Source: Eubacterium sp.
Lineage (GTDB): Bacteria > Bacillota > Clostridia > Oscillospirales > Acutalibacteraceae
DNA length: 64,000 nucleotides
Direction: 5' to 3'
NCBI GenBank assembly: GCA_017463985.1
Contig: JAFUEH010000009.1
Location: forward strand, 1 to 64,000
Translations under genes and position numbers: made by a program
The notes under the pieces: model-generated
What the model saw: the letters and a program-made list of their open reading frames with translations, nothing else
Database searches by the model: none
Told to the model about the DNA's origin: nothing
In this document: positions 32,912 to 41,610 of the stretch, piece by piece
Layout: each line of letters opens with the position of its first letter
Position numbering within the stretch: position 1 is the first letter of the stretch

Positions 32912-33185
32912 GCATAGGAGAGGCGAAACCGACAAGGTTTAAAAAGGCTGATTTGCGCTTATACTGCGTTAAAAATGCTCGCAACCCGAAAGGGTTCCTG
33001 CGCTTTTTGCCTTGTCTAACCACAAATCAGCACTTTTTAAACTGCGTAGCACCCAATAATCGCTGAAAATGAGTATAACTGTGCATTTCTTCGACGCAAG
33101 CATACTCGCGTATGGTAAGGAAAAAAATGTGCAGATATGCCATTTTCAGCGGTTTTGGGCTGTCGGGTTCACCTCCCCTATGCTT
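32910..33185 (+). repeat. Structured three-way-junction element, copy 2 (candidate RNA)
   Basis: Outer arms 32910-32934 and 33161-33185 match at 22 of 25 positions. P2 pairs 32937-32955 with 33023-33042 (19 bp, one bulge in the same place as copy 1), with inner stem AACCC/GGGTT around GAAA. P3 pairs CGCTGAAAATG (33061-33071) with CATTTTCAGCG (33141-33151), followed inward by a second paired stretch and CATAC/GTATG. Loops and joints share TGCTCGCAA, TTCCTG, AGCACC and GGTTTT.GGC with copy 1, while the stems differ. It fills the gap between dfx and rubrerythrin; nothing else is seen there. Confidence 0.75.
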
Positions 33186-33250
33186 TAAGCACCGTCCTAT
33201 TCAATGTATAATTCCCTGTTATTCTGCGATACTAAAATGAGGTGAAAAAG

Positions 33251-33790
33251 ATGGCAAACAAATATGCAGGTACGAAAACCGAAGCCAATTTAAGAGCTGC
33301 CTTTTCCGGCGAGAGCGAAGCGCGGAATAAATACACCTACTTCGCCTCCAAGGCCAAAAAGGAAGGCTACGAGCAAATTGCCGCGCTGTTTTTAAAGACG
33401 GCTGACAACGAAAAGGAGCACGCCAAGATCTGGTTCAAGGAGCTGGAGGGTATCGGCTCAACAGAGGACAATCTGGCCGCTGCCGCCGCCGGCGAAAATT
33501 ACGAATGGACCGATATGTACGAGGGCTTTGCCAAGACGGCCGAGGAAGAGGGCTTTCCGGAGCTGGCGCAGAAGTTCCGTCTCGTCGCCGCGATCGAGCG
33601 CGAGCACGAGGAGCGCTACCGCGCTCTGCTGAACAATATCGAAACCGCGCAGGTATTTGAAAAGAGCGAGGTCAAGGTATGGGAATGCCGCAACTGCGGT
33701 CACATCGTCGTGGGCACGAAGGCACCGGACGTATGTCCAACCTGTGCGCATCCGCAGTCGTACTTTGAAGTCAGAGAACAGAACTACTAA
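33251..33790 (+). CDS. rbr: Rubrerythrin
   Basis: The 179-residue peroxide-reducing protein has a ferritin-like four-helix domain with diiron ligands (residues 1-140: [39 protein letters not shown]) and a C-terminal rubredoxin domain (CRNCGH ... CPTCAHP). It reduces hydrogen peroxide with electrons from the rubredoxin centre. The start at 33251 follows GAGGTG; a GTG nine bases earlier is less likely. It lies downstream of superoxide reductase, forming a superoxide-to-water route, with structured element copy 2 in between. A TATAAT at about 33206 lacks a good -35. Confidence 0.95.
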   Translation: MANKYAGTKTEANLRAAFSGESEARNKYTYFASKAKKEGYEQIAALFLKTADNEKEHAKIWFKELEGIGSTEDNLAAAAAGENYEWTDMYEGFAKTAEEEGFPELAQKFRLVAAIEREHEERYRALLNNIETAQVFEKSEVKVWECRNCGHIVVGTKAPDVCPTCAHPQSYFEVREQNY

Positions 33791-33836
33791 GACTGTCGAA
33801 AAAGCGCAGAAGCATTCAAAGGTTATTACGAAACAG

Positions 33837-33878
33837 CAAGGCTGTCTCACCCAATCGTGAGGCAGCCTTGTTTTTTAT
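33837..33878 (+). terminator. Terminator of rubrerythrin
   Basis: CAAGGCTGTCTCAC (33837-33850) pairs with GTGAGGCAGCCTTG (33857-33870) with one mismatch, followed by a T run. Confidence 0.85.
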
Positions 33879-33904
33879 TAGAATTATTTCTTTAGACCTA
33901 TATT

Positions 33905-35275
33905 TTATTGTAAGATAACGGTCAGGAGGGCGTTCGACGGGCAGGAGAGCTGCGGCGCAAAGGCGCCGTTATAGACCGTGCGGCGCTTTTCCTGCTGCGT
34001 GGACTGCACGACCTGCATTTCGCTGAAATCACCCTCCAGCTCCAGGGCGGTATCCGCGCCTTCGTTGACGATCACCAGCACGGTCTCACCGCGCGGCGTG
34101 GCAAAGGCAAACACGTTGAAGTCGTTATCGCCGTCCGTGTTATAGTAACCGATATCCAGCGCGACGGAGCCGACCGGCACAAACTTGGTATAATGCACCA
34201 TCGCCCAGAAGCGCTCGTTCACCGTCCACTCCTCAAAGTGCAGCGAGCCGCTGAGCATGGCGTCGCTGAAGTCGCGTCCGTCCTCGTCGCGGTGCAGATT
34301 GTTCGCCGCTACCCAGGAGGTCCAGCTTTCCGCACCGGCATAGATAATATCCTGACCGATGATCCGCGCCGTGATCAGCGCGCCCTTGAAGTCGCCGGTA
34401 TGGCTCTTGTTCGGCAGCTCGCACCACTCGCTCATATCAAAGCGGATTTCCGGATGCGGCGTCACGAGCGTCCGTTTAAATTCCCGACGCAGCTCAGGGC
34501 TGTTGTCCGCATGGTAGGAATGGAAGGCAAAGATCGGCATGTACTGCCGGATCAGCTCGTCGCGGTACAGCTCGTTGAAATAGTCCGCCGTCGTGCCGAG
34601 GATCTCGCCGCTTTCGGGTCCGTACAGGTACACCGGCAGCTGTCGCTTTTGGATTTCCTCCGCAAAGATATGATAGATCTCCTTGACCTCTTCCAGCTCA
34701 TAGTGGCAGCCCTCCTGCCACACAAAGCCGCCGCCCCATTTCCACTGCGGCTCATTGATCGGGCTGATGTATTTCACCGGCAAGCCCTCGTCCAAAAAGT
34801 GCTGCGCCACGGTCAGCACATAATCGGCAAACCGGCGGTAATTCATCTTGGGGATATTACAGGTATGGTACAGCAGGCTGCCGGAGGTCTGTCCCGTCGC
34901 GGTATGGCTCCAATGCGGCGAATTACAGAACAAAATCAGCGTGTCAACATTGCCGAGCGCCAGGCTTTTCTTCATCACAGCCACGGCATTGGCGTCGCGT
35001 GAAAAGTCCCAGCTCTCCGTCTCCGTTTCCCGATCAAAGAGCATAAAGGATTCCGTTCGCCGCCAAGGGTTTTCAATACGGCAGTTGCCCTCCTCGTAAC
35101 CGCCGCCGATGTTGTAGCGGTAGATGTTGAGCCCGAGTCCGCTGTCACCGTACAGCAGCTCCGCAACGGCGTTCTGCGCGTCCTCGTCGCCGCACGCCTG
35201 CGCCCACCAGCACGCAGAGGTACCCCAGCCCTTCAGGGTCTGCATTTTTTTGGCATTGCTGAGAGAAAGCTTCAT
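33905..35275 (-). CDS. Glycoside hydrolase family 30-like enzyme
   Basis: The 456-residue protein has a TIM barrel followed by a beta-sandwich. The N-terminus reads LKGWGTSACWWAQ; the acid/base Glu is in YISPINEPQWKW and the nucleophile Glu in IRFDMSEWCEL, both spaced as in GH30. Candidate activities include beta-1,6-galactanase or related endo-hydrolases, but specificity cannot be read. There is no signal peptide, so it acts inside the cell on imported oligosaccharides. It starts 31 bases after the HAD gene and probably shares its transcript. Confidence 0.8.
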   Translation of the reverse strand: MKLSLSNAKKMQTLKGWGTSACWWAQACGDEDAQNAVAELLYGDSGLGLNIYRYNIGGGYEEGNCRIENPWRRTESFMLFDRETETESWDFSRDANAVAVMKKSLALGNVDTLILFCNSPHWSHTATGQTSGSLLYHTCNIPKMNYRRFADYVLTVAQHFLDEGLPVKYISPINEPQWKWGGGFVWQEGCHYELEEVKEIYHIFAEEIQKRQLPVYLYGPESGEILGTTADYFNELYRDELIRQYMPIFAFHSYHADNSPELRREFKRTLVTPHPEIRFDMSEWCELPNKSHTGDFKGALITARIIGQDIIYAGAESWTSWVAANNLHRDEDGRDFSDAMLSGSLHFEEWTVNERFWAMVHYTKFVPVGSVALDIGYYNTDGDNDFNVFAFATPRGETVLVIVNEGADTALELEGDFSEMQVVQSTQQEKRRTVYNGAFAPQLSCPSNALLTVILQ

Positions 35276-35306
35276 AACAATTCCTTTCCGTCACAGGCAG
35301 CGCTGC

Positions 35307-36131
35307 CTATAACGCCTTTAATATTTCACAAACGCCGTTATCGTTATTGGCGCTTGTAATCAGGTCTGCGCACTGCTTGACCGCCGGAAGCGCGTTGCCC
35401 ATCGCGACGGCCAGTCCTGCCTTCTTTAAAAGCAAAATGTCGTTGTCGCCGTCACCGAAGGCAACGGTTTCGGCAATATCGATACCGAGGCGGCGGCACA
35501 GCACCGCCATCGCCGTACCCTTGTCCGCGCCACGCTGTGTGATCTCTAAAAAGCGGTCGCCCATACAGCAGTATTGCAGGTCACCGAGCTGTTCCAGCGC
35601 GTCAAGCAGCCGGTCACGCACAGCACCGTCCGGACAGGTGACGAAAAAGTCGTCCACAGCGGTCTCGCCCATTTCAAACACATCGTCCACACAGTCAATA
35701 ATACGGCGCGAGGCGACCACATATTCCTCCAGCGGTGTGCCGCCGTACTGCTGCATATAGCCGTCAAAAATCGCCTGCTCCGTGTAGCCCCAGCCGCAGG
35801 CAAACGGTTCAAAAACACAGCCGAGCTGACGCAGCACCGCCATGATCTCACGGCACTCGCCGTTCGGGATCGTAAAGGAATACAGCGCCTGCTCTGTTTC
35901 AGCATCAATAATCTGTGCGCCATTAGAGCAGATATAATATTCTATTTCAGGCAAGGCCCTAATACACGCCGGAATACCGGCGAAGGGTCTGCCGGTGATC
36001 GGCACAATATAGATACCGCGCGCTGCTGCTGCGGCGATCGTTTCTGCTGCGCCGGCGCACAGCTGTTTGTTATCGTTAAGCAGGGTGCCGTCCAGGTCAA
36101 TGCCGGCCAGCCGGATCGTTCGTTTTTTCAT
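35307..36131 (-). CDS. Cof-type HAD-IIB sugar phosphatase
   Basis: The 274-residue enzyme has HAD motif I GIDLDGTLLNDN, motif II VPITGRPF, a type IIB cap and motif IV FGDGDNDILLLKKAG. Cof-like phosphatases remove phosphate from sugar phosphates or cofactors with broad range. The start overlaps the J-protein stop by four bases (ATGA), so translation is coupled. Confidence 0.9.
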   Translation of the reverse strand: MKKRTIRLAGIDLDGTLLNDNKQLCAGAAETIAAAAARGIYIVPITGRPFAGIPACIRALPEIEYYICSNGAQIIDAETEQALYSFTIPNGECREIMAVLRQLGCVFEPFACGWGYTEQAIFDGYMQQYGGTPLEEYVVASRRIIDCVDDVFEMGETAVDDFFVTCPDGAVRDRLLDALEQLGDLQYCCMGDRFLEITQRGADKGTAMAVLCRRLGIDIAETVAFGDGDNDILLLKKAGLAVAMGNALPAVKQCADLITSANNDNGVCEILKAL

Positions 36132-37078
36132 CGGTTATTTTTCTTCATGACCGCCAGCACAATCGTCCACCAGATCAAGGCAATTAAGGAATAGAATACG
36201 CCAAAGGTGATCTCCATCATGACGGTATCGCCGGCCAGCTCCTCGTCGGTGGCAAACAACACGCCGAGCAGCAGCATCCACAGCGCATACAGCACGCTGA
36301 ATACAATAAAGCAGATCTTATTGGCCTTTTCACGCTTGCGCCGTTTTTCTGATTTACGGAAGGCGGAACGGTATTTCGTTTTTTTAGAATAAATGTAGGT
36401 AATATAGCGGTAGAGCTCGTAGCGCAGGCTCTGCTCCTCCGCATTGTAATAGGTAAAGCCGTAAGCGTTAAAAACGCCGTCAAAAAAGTCCTTGTCCGGT
36501 TCATGCTGCCGCATAAACTGCAGCAGGGATTGCATAAAATACGGCTCATCGAGCAGCTCCGCCACGGCAGGCGAACGGAACAGCTGCTGATAATCGGCGT
36601 AATTTGCCCGACTGAAATACAGCTCATACAGCCGTTGCATCACGGCGGCAGTCTGCTGCGACACGGCGCCGCGCTTTTCGTAATCGGCGTCGTACACCTT
36701 GCGCACAAACTGCTGATTCAGCACGGAGGGCTGTGCCTCGGGCTGCGGAAACGGTGCTGCCGGCGAAGGGTCGCTTGGCGGTGCTGCTTCCTGCTGCGGC
36801 ACGGACGGCTGCGTTGTGCCCTGCTGCGGGGTCGGTGCTGTCGGCTGCGAGGTGGTTGCCTGCGGCGTTTCCTGCTCAGCGGCCTCCTGCCGGTCCAGCG
36901 GCGGATGCGCTTTGATGAATTCCGCGCGCTCCAGCGCCTCCTGATAGGCCTCGTGCAGCTGCTGAAAGGCTTCGGGATGCTCCTCAGGATGCACCGCGGC
37001 CGAACGGGCGGCGTAAGCACGTTTAATAGCTCTGATATTATCGGTCGGCTCAATGCCGAGAATTTGCCAAACTGTCAT
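36128..37078 (-). CDS. Membrane J-domain-like co-chaperone with HPE instead of HPD
   Basis: The 316-residue protein starts with a J-like domain (TVWQILGIEPTDNIRAIKRA, then AVHPEEHPEAFQQLHEAY). The loop that activates Hsp70 is HPE rather than the almost invariant HPD. A Gln/Pro-rich linker (about residues 70-125) leads to a helical middle region and two membrane helices near the C-terminus (FIVFSVLYALWMLLLG; FGVFYSLIALIWWTIV). AAGGA is well spaced before the ATG at 37078; 37102 is an alternative that would overlap the Hsp70 stop by four bases. It resembles in context DjlB/DjlC, which serve HscC in E. coli. Confidence 0.75.
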   Translation of the reverse strand: MTVWQILGIEPTDNIRAIKRAYAARSAAVHPEEHPEAFQQLHEAYQEALERAEFIKAHPPLDRQEAAEQETPQATTSQPTAPTPQQGTTQPSVPQQEAAPPSDPSPAAPFPQPEAQPSVLNQQFVRKVYDADYEKRGAVSQQTAAVMQRLYELYFSRANYADYQQLFRSPAVAELLDEPYFMQSLLQFMRQHEPDKDFFDGVFNAYGFTYYNAEEQSLRYELYRYITYIYSKKTKYRSAFRKSEKRRKREKANKICFIVFSVLYALWMLLLGVLFATDEELAGDTVMMEITFGVFYSLIALIWWTIVLAVMKKNNR

Positions 37079-37098
37079 ATAGGGTTCCTTTGCTGCCA

Positions 37099-38799
37099 TC
37101 AAAAGCCGAACGGATTGGAAAAATAACCCTCCAGCTGCGTCAGATAGCGGTCGAACTGCTGCTGGGCGTTACGGATCAACCGTGCGTCCTGCGTGGCCAG
37201 CGTGTGTTCAAACAGCTGCTTCTTGTCCATCACGTCCTCGCGCATGGTGCCGGTGGCCTCCTCAAACAGCGCGTCGGCGCGCGCCAGCAGCAGCCGGTTT
37301 GTCTCCTGCTCGCGCGGATGCACCTTGATATGGCTCAGCTCCTCCAGCTTTTTCCGCAGTCCCTCCTCGTCCAGTCGGATCGAGGGATTAATGATCATCT
37401 TACTTTTCGTCAGACCGGTGGATTCCACCGTGACATCGACCTGAATAATGCCGTTAATGTCATACGTAAAGCGCACCAGCACGCTTTCCTGACCGGCAGG
37501 ACCGGGCGGCACCTCCAGCGTCAGCTCGCCCAAATACAGGTTTTTGTCAAAATAATATTTTTCGCCCTGTGCAATTTTTACCGCGATCTCCTCCTGTCCG
37601 TCAGCGACCGTAAAAAAGCGGTGCTCACGGCTGGCAGGCAGCGTGGTATTGCGCTCGATCATCGGGTAAAACAGGCCGTTCTCCTCCTCTGCGTTGTTAA
37701 ACAGCCGGATACCGAGCGAAAACGGACACAGATCCGTCAGGATCATATTTTTGATTTCCGGCGTACGCGCCTTGATCGCTGCCGCCACCGCCGTACCCTT
37801 GGCGATCGCAGAATTGGCGGAGGGGGAAAGCGTTACGTCAAAGGACAGCAGCTCCTCCAGAAAGCTGCGCACGACCGGCATCTGCGAGGAACCGCCGACC
37901 AGCAGCACCTCGTCAATTTCATCGAGTGTGATCTTGGCGTCACGTACCGCGCGGACGATCGGCGCTTCAATCCGCTTAAACAGCTCGCCGGCGATCGCAA
38001 ACAGCGTCCGGTTATCCAGCACCATGCTGTAGGCGCGGCCGTTGATATTCGCCAGCATCGCCGCCTTCGGATTCGTCGTCAGCGCGATCTTGCACAGCTC
38101 GCTCTGCTTGAGAATGATCGCCTGCTGCTCGCCCGTGAGCGCGTCAAAGCGCAGCCCGTTGACGTGGCAGAAATACTGCGCGATCACACGGTTAAAATCG
38201 TCGCCGCCCAGCTGATTATCACCGGCAACGCTGATAATTTCGATAATCGGATGGAAAATATCCACCACGGAAATATCGAGCGTACCGCCGCCGAAGTCAA
38301 ACACCAGGAGCGTTTTTTCCTCCGGCTCCTGATAGTTTTCATACAAAGCCGCCGCGCTCGGCTCGTTTACAATACGCTCCACGCGCAGGCCTGCCAGCTC
38401 ACCGGCCAGCTTCGTCGCGTTGCGTCCGTTGTCGTCAAAATAGGCAGGCACGCTGATCACCGCTTCCTCGATCGGTTCACCGAGGAACTGCTCGGCGTCC
38501 TCCTTGAGGCGCCGCAGCACAAACGAGGACAGCACCGCCGGCGTTACCGGCCGATCGCCCAGCATCAGCTGCCGGTCATACGGCATATACCGCTTGAAGG
38601 AGGCAAGGGTTTTGTCCGGATGCGACACCAGCCGTTCCTTGGCTACCTTACCGACGATGACGCTGCCGTTGTCATCCACGCCGACGACAGACGGCGTCAG
38701 ATATTCCCCGAAGGCATTCGGGATCAGCACCGGCTTGCCGTCTTGCCAGACAGCCGCCAGCGAATTCGTTGTACCGAGATCAATGCCGAGGATTGCCAT
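37099..38799 (-). CDS. hscC: HscC-type Hsp70 chaperone
   Basis: The 566-residue protein has the ATPase domain of Hsp70 (GIDLGTTNSLAAVW, VFDFGGGTLDISVVD, EVLLVGGSSQMPVVR) and a beta substrate domain (LTDLCPFSLGIRLFN onwards). It has a short C-terminal lid and lacks the EEVD-like or long DnaK tail. Length and sequence are nearer to HscC (about 556 residues) than to DnaK. Such specialised Hsp70s work with a dedicated membrane J-protein, encoded directly downstream. The start overlaps the preceding gene by one base. Confidence 0.87.
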   Translation of the reverse strand: MAILGIDLGTTNSLAAVWQDGKPVLIPNAFGEYLTPSVVGVDDNGSVIVGKVAKERLVSHPDKTLASFKRYMPYDRQLMLGDRPVTPAVLSSFVLRRLKEDAEQFLGEPIEEAVISVPAYFDDNGRNATKLAGELAGLRVERIVNEPSAAALYENYQEPEEKTLLVFDFGGGTLDISVVDIFHPIIEIISVAGDNQLGGDDFNRVIAQYFCHVNGLRFDALTGEQQAIILKQSELCKIALTTNPKAAMLANINGRAYSMVLDNRTLFAIAGELFKRIEAPIVRAVRDAKITLDEIDEVLLVGGSSQMPVVRSFLEELLSFDVTLSPSANSAIAKGTAVAAAIKARTPEIKNMILTDLCPFSLGIRLFNNAEEENGLFYPMIERNTTLPASREHRFFTVADGQEEIAVKIAQGEKYYFDKNLYLGELTLEVPPGPAGQESVLVRFTYDINGIIQVDVTVESTGLTKSKMIINPSIRLDEEGLRKKLEELSHIKVHPREQETNRLLLARADALFEEATGTMREDVMDKKQLFEHTLATQDARLIRNAQQQFDRYLTQLEGYFSNPFGF

Positions 38800-39536
38800 T
38801 ACTGCTCCTTTGCTGTTTCCTTTGCTTTCGCCTTCGCCGCTTTTTTCGCCGCCTTCTTAGCGGCACGCTTGTCCTTTGTGCGGTAGATAATCATAAAGAT
38901 CATACCGACGACGCCGCCGAGCGTATTCATCATCATGTCCGTCATGGTGTCCACCAGCCCGAGGTAGCCGTATTCGTTATGATACTTGCTGAGGTCAAAC
39001 ATCGCGGTCTCCTCGCCTGCCTTGGCGAGCTGGAGGTTCGTGCCGTGCAGCGTGTCCATTAAAAATTCGTAAAACTCCCAGCCGACCGCGATCATCAGCG
39101 CAAACATCAGCCCGAACATCGCCGCCAGCGTAAAGGCACATTCACCCTTTTTGCGCTGGATGATACAGGCAAGGTCGTAGCCAAACACTGCGCACACAAA
39201 GCCGGAGAAGCAGTGCATCACCTCGTCATACCACGAAAACTTGTCAAAAAAGCCAAGGTAAGAGCCAAACAAAATGCCCATCAAAATGATAAAATTCAGT
39301 GCCGTCTGGCTGAACGGCGTAACCTCCTCAATGAACGAGCCGTTGCCGAGCACCTGAAATAGATCCCACAGGTGGGAAAAGATAAACGTAAATACACTTT
39401 CAAAGCCCATCACCAGGTCGCCGTGCGCAAACGAATACACCGCGCAGCCGATCATCGTCACTCGCACAATGATCCAAAAAATCAGCTGCCACTTCGGCAC
39501 CTTTTCAATCGGGTCTCTTTTAATTTTATAAGCCAT
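38799..39536 (-). CDS. YjdF/DUF2238-like membrane protein
   Basis: The 245-residue protein has about six membrane helices and the conserved acidic/His pattern WYDEVMHCFSGFV, VGWEFYEFLMDT and LVDTMTDMMMNTLGG, as in DUF2238 (YjdF) proteins. Its C-terminus is a Lys/Ala-rich tail (KKAAKKAAKAKAKETAKEQ). Function unknown. It is first in an operon with the HscC-type chaperone, suggesting that it may be a client or a membrane anchor. Confidence 0.75.
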   Translation of the reverse strand: MAYKIKRDPIEKVPKWQLIFWIIVRVTMIGCAVYSFAHGDLVMGFESVFTFIFSHLWDLFQVLGNGSFIEEVTPFSQTALNFIILMGILFGSYLGFFDKFSWYDEVMHCFSGFVCAVFGYDLACIIQRKKGECAFTLAAMFGLMFALMIAVGWEFYEFLMDTLHGTNLQLAKAGEETAMFDLSKYHNEYGYLGLVDTMTDMMMNTLGGVVGMIFMIIYRTKDKRAAKKAAKKAAKAKAKETAKEQ

Positions 39537-39583
39537 AGCGCGTACCTCTGTCTTGTCCTACATCTGAAATAATAAGTAGTTAT

Positions 39584-39611
39584 ATCATACCACAAGGAAT
39601 ATTTTTTTCAA
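39584..39611 (-). promoter_or_regulatory. Promoter of the YjdF-hscC operon
   Basis: Minus-strand TTGAAA (39606-39611), 16-base spacer and TATGAT (39584-39589). A perfect dyad GAATATT/AATATTC (39597-39616) overlaps the -35 and may be an operator. Confidence 0.65.
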
Positions 39612-39660
39612 TATTCTTTTGTCAATTTTGATAAATTATAAAAAAAGTATAAATTTATTA

Positions 39661-39698
39661 GACAGACGTTTGTTTTTTTAATAGTAGGTCATTATAAT
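39661..39698 (+). promoter_or_regulatory. Promoter with TetR-like palindrome for the acyl-CoA synthetase
   Basis: TTGTTT (39670-39675), 17-base spacer and TATAAT (39693-39698). The near-palindrome ACAGACGTTTGT (39662-39673) overlaps the -35 box. Its form, ACA.ACGT.TGT, resembles sites of TetR-type regulators that often control acyl-CoA metabolism. Confidence 0.55.
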
Positions 39699-39727
39699 AC
39701 ATAATGATGTTACAGAGGGAGGAACGC

Positions 39728-41488
39728 ATGATGACAAAACCGAACGCACCGTGGCTGAAATTTTACGGCGATATGCCGCACACGATCGACTATCCGCAGG
39801 GCTCCATGTACGAGGCAATCAAGCTCGCCTACGAGGAGCACCTTTACGATAACGCGTACAAGAACTGCGCTTATCAGTTCCAGGGCAAAAAAACAAGCTA
39901 TCCGGAATTTTTCAAAAAGATTGACCGCGTGGCCAAGGCCTTTCGCGCCATCGGCATTGAGGAGGGCGACAAGGTAACGATCTGTATGCCCAACGCACCG
40001 CAGGGTATCGACGCATTTTATGCGCTCAACCGTATCGGCGCCGTGCCGGCGATGATTCATCCGCTGTCCGCAGCCGGCGAGATCACGTTCTATGTCACCA
40101 ACTCCCATTCCAAGGCGATCGTCGTGCTCGATATGTTCTATGAAAAGGTGCTCGAGGCGCTGGAAAAGGTAGACTATCCTGTCAAGGTGATCGTGGCGCG
40201 TATTCAGGATGAGCTCCCCTTCCCGCTCAACCTGTTATATCCGCTGACGCAAAAGAAAAAGCCGGCACCGCTGCCGGAGGATAACGAGGCCGTCATCAGC
40301 TGGAACCGCTTTATTGCCGGCGGCAGCAAAATCAAGTCGCTGCCGGACACCTATCCGTCCAAGGACGACACCGCTGTCATCCTGTTCAGCGGCGGCACCA
40401 CCGGCACCTCTAAGGGCATTGAGCTGACGAACCTGAACATGAACGCGCTGGGCTACGAGGTAGCCGGCGGCGCAGGCTTTACGATGAACGGCCTGCGGAT
40501 GTTCTCCGTCATGCCGCTGTTCCACGGCTTCGGTCTCGGCGTGGGCATCCACACGGCGCTCGCGGCCGGCGGCACCTGCATTTTGATTCCGCAGTTTACG
40601 GTAAAAACCTATGCGCGCGACGTGCTGAAATACAAGCCGAATGTCATCGTCGGCGTTCCGACGCTATTTGAAGCGCTACTGCGCTCCGACGGCTTTGACG
40701 GTGCGGACCTGTCCTTCCTGCGCGGCGTATTCTGCGGCGGTGATTCGCTGTCCGTGGAGCTGAAAAAGAAGGTAGACGCGTTCCTGACAGAGCACAACTC
40801 CAAGGTGCAGATCCGCGAGGGCTACGGCACGACCGAGTGCGTGACCGCCTCCTGCCTGACGCCGTTTGACTTTTTCCGCGAGGGCAGCATCGGTATTCCG
40901 CTGCCGGACAACTATTACCAGATCGTTGACCCGAAAAACGACACCGAGGTTCCCTACGGCACGGAGGGCGAGATCTGTATCTACAGCCCGACCGTTATGA
41001 AGGGCTATCTTGACAATGCGGAGGAGACCGCCGCCACGCTCAGACGGCACAAGGACGGTCTCACCTGGTTACATACCGGCGACCTCGGCGTCATGGACGA
41101 GGACGGCTTTATCTACTACAAGCAGCGCATGAAGCGCCTGATCATCGTATCCGGCTTCAACGTCTATCCCTCTCAGGTAGAAAACACGATCGACGCCCAT
41201 CCGGACGTGCTGCTCTCCTGTGCGATCGGTATCCCCGACCCGTATAAGATGCACAAGGTCAAGGCGTTTGTCGTGCTGCGCCCGGGCGTAGAGCCGAGCG
41301 ATAAGATCAAGGAAGAAATTCTGGAGCATTGCCGCAAAAATATTTCCAAGTACGCCATGCCGAGAGAGATCGAATTCCGCACCGAGCTGCCGAAAACGCT
41401 CGTCGGCAAGGTTGCCTACCGCCAACTGGAGGAAGAGGAAGAGGCAAAGCTGAAGAACGCAGAAAATAACGATGAAAACAAAGATTAA
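39728..41488 (+). CDS. Long-chain acyl-CoA synthetase-like AMP-forming ligase
   Basis: The 586-residue adenylating enzyme has the P-loop VILFSGGTTGTSKGIELTN, YGTTECVTASCL, LHTGDLGVMDEDGFIYYKQR and the C-terminal lysine block LPKTLVGKVAYRQLE. It would activate a carboxylic acid, probably a fatty acid, to acyl-AMP and then acyl-CoA. Here GGGTTGTSKG deviates slightly from the common SGTTGxPKG. The start at 39728 follows GGAGG; the reading frame upstream has no ribosome site. Single gene with its own promoter and terminator. Confidence 0.87.
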   Translation: MMTKPNAPWLKFYGDMPHTIDYPQGSMYEAIKLAYEEHLYDNAYKNCAYQFQGKKTSYPEFFKKIDRVAKAFRAIGIEEGDKVTICMPNAPQGIDAFYALNRIGAVPAMIHPLSAAGEITFYVTNSHSKAIVVLDMFYEKVLEALEKVDYPVKVIVARIQDELPFPLNLLYPLTQKKKPAPLPEDNEAVISWNRFIAGGSKIKSLPDTYPSKDDTAVILFSGGTTGTSKGIELTNLNMNALGYEVAGGAGFTMNGLRMFSVMPLFHGFGLGVGIHTALAAGGTCILIPQFTVKTYARDVLKYKPNVIVGVPTLFEALLRSDGFDGADLSFLRGVFCGGDSLSVELKKKVDAFLTEHNSKVQIREGYGTTECVTASCLTPFDFFREGSIGIPLPDNYYQIVDPKNDTEVPYGTEGEICIYSPTVMKGYLDNAEETAATLRRHKDGLTWLHTGDLGVMDEDGFIYYKQRMKRLIIVSGFNVYPSQVENTIDAHPDVLLSCAIGIPDPYKMHKVKAFVVLRPGVEPSDKIKEEILEHCRKNISKYAMPREIEFRTELPKTLVGKVAYRQLEEEEEAKLKNAENNDENKD

Positions 41489-41491
41489 GAG

Positions 41492-41518
41492 AAAGACGGC
41501 TTCGGTCGTCTTTTTTAT
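41492..41518 (+). terminator. Terminator of the acyl-CoA synthetase gene
   Basis: AAAGACG (41492-41498)/CGTCTTT (41507-41513) followed by T residues. Confidence 0.82.
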
Positions 41519-41550
41519 TAGTGATCTCGCGCTTGGCAATTCATTGCATA

Positions 41551-41579
41551 TTGACAAACTAGGTATTGAAGCTTATAAT
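41551..41579 (+). promoter_or_regulatory. Promoter of the metF-metH operon
   Basis: Perfect TTGACA (41551-41556), 17-base spacer and TATAAT (41574-41579). The leader is only about 25 nt, too short for a SAM or cobalamin riboswitch. Confidence 0.88.
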
Positions 41580-41610
41580 GTGTTTTAATATAGTAAAGTG
41601 CGGTGAAAGA

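Noticed and set aside
37090-38886. Open frame of 598 codons on the plus strand
   Set aside because: It is the antisense shadow of the HscC-type Hsp70 gene. Its translation is rich in His, Arg and Gln, has no domain, and the minus-strand frame matches Hsp70 throughout.
41580-41610. SAM or cobalamin riboswitch before metF
   Set aside because: The leader from the consensus promoter is only about 25 nt, too short for either.
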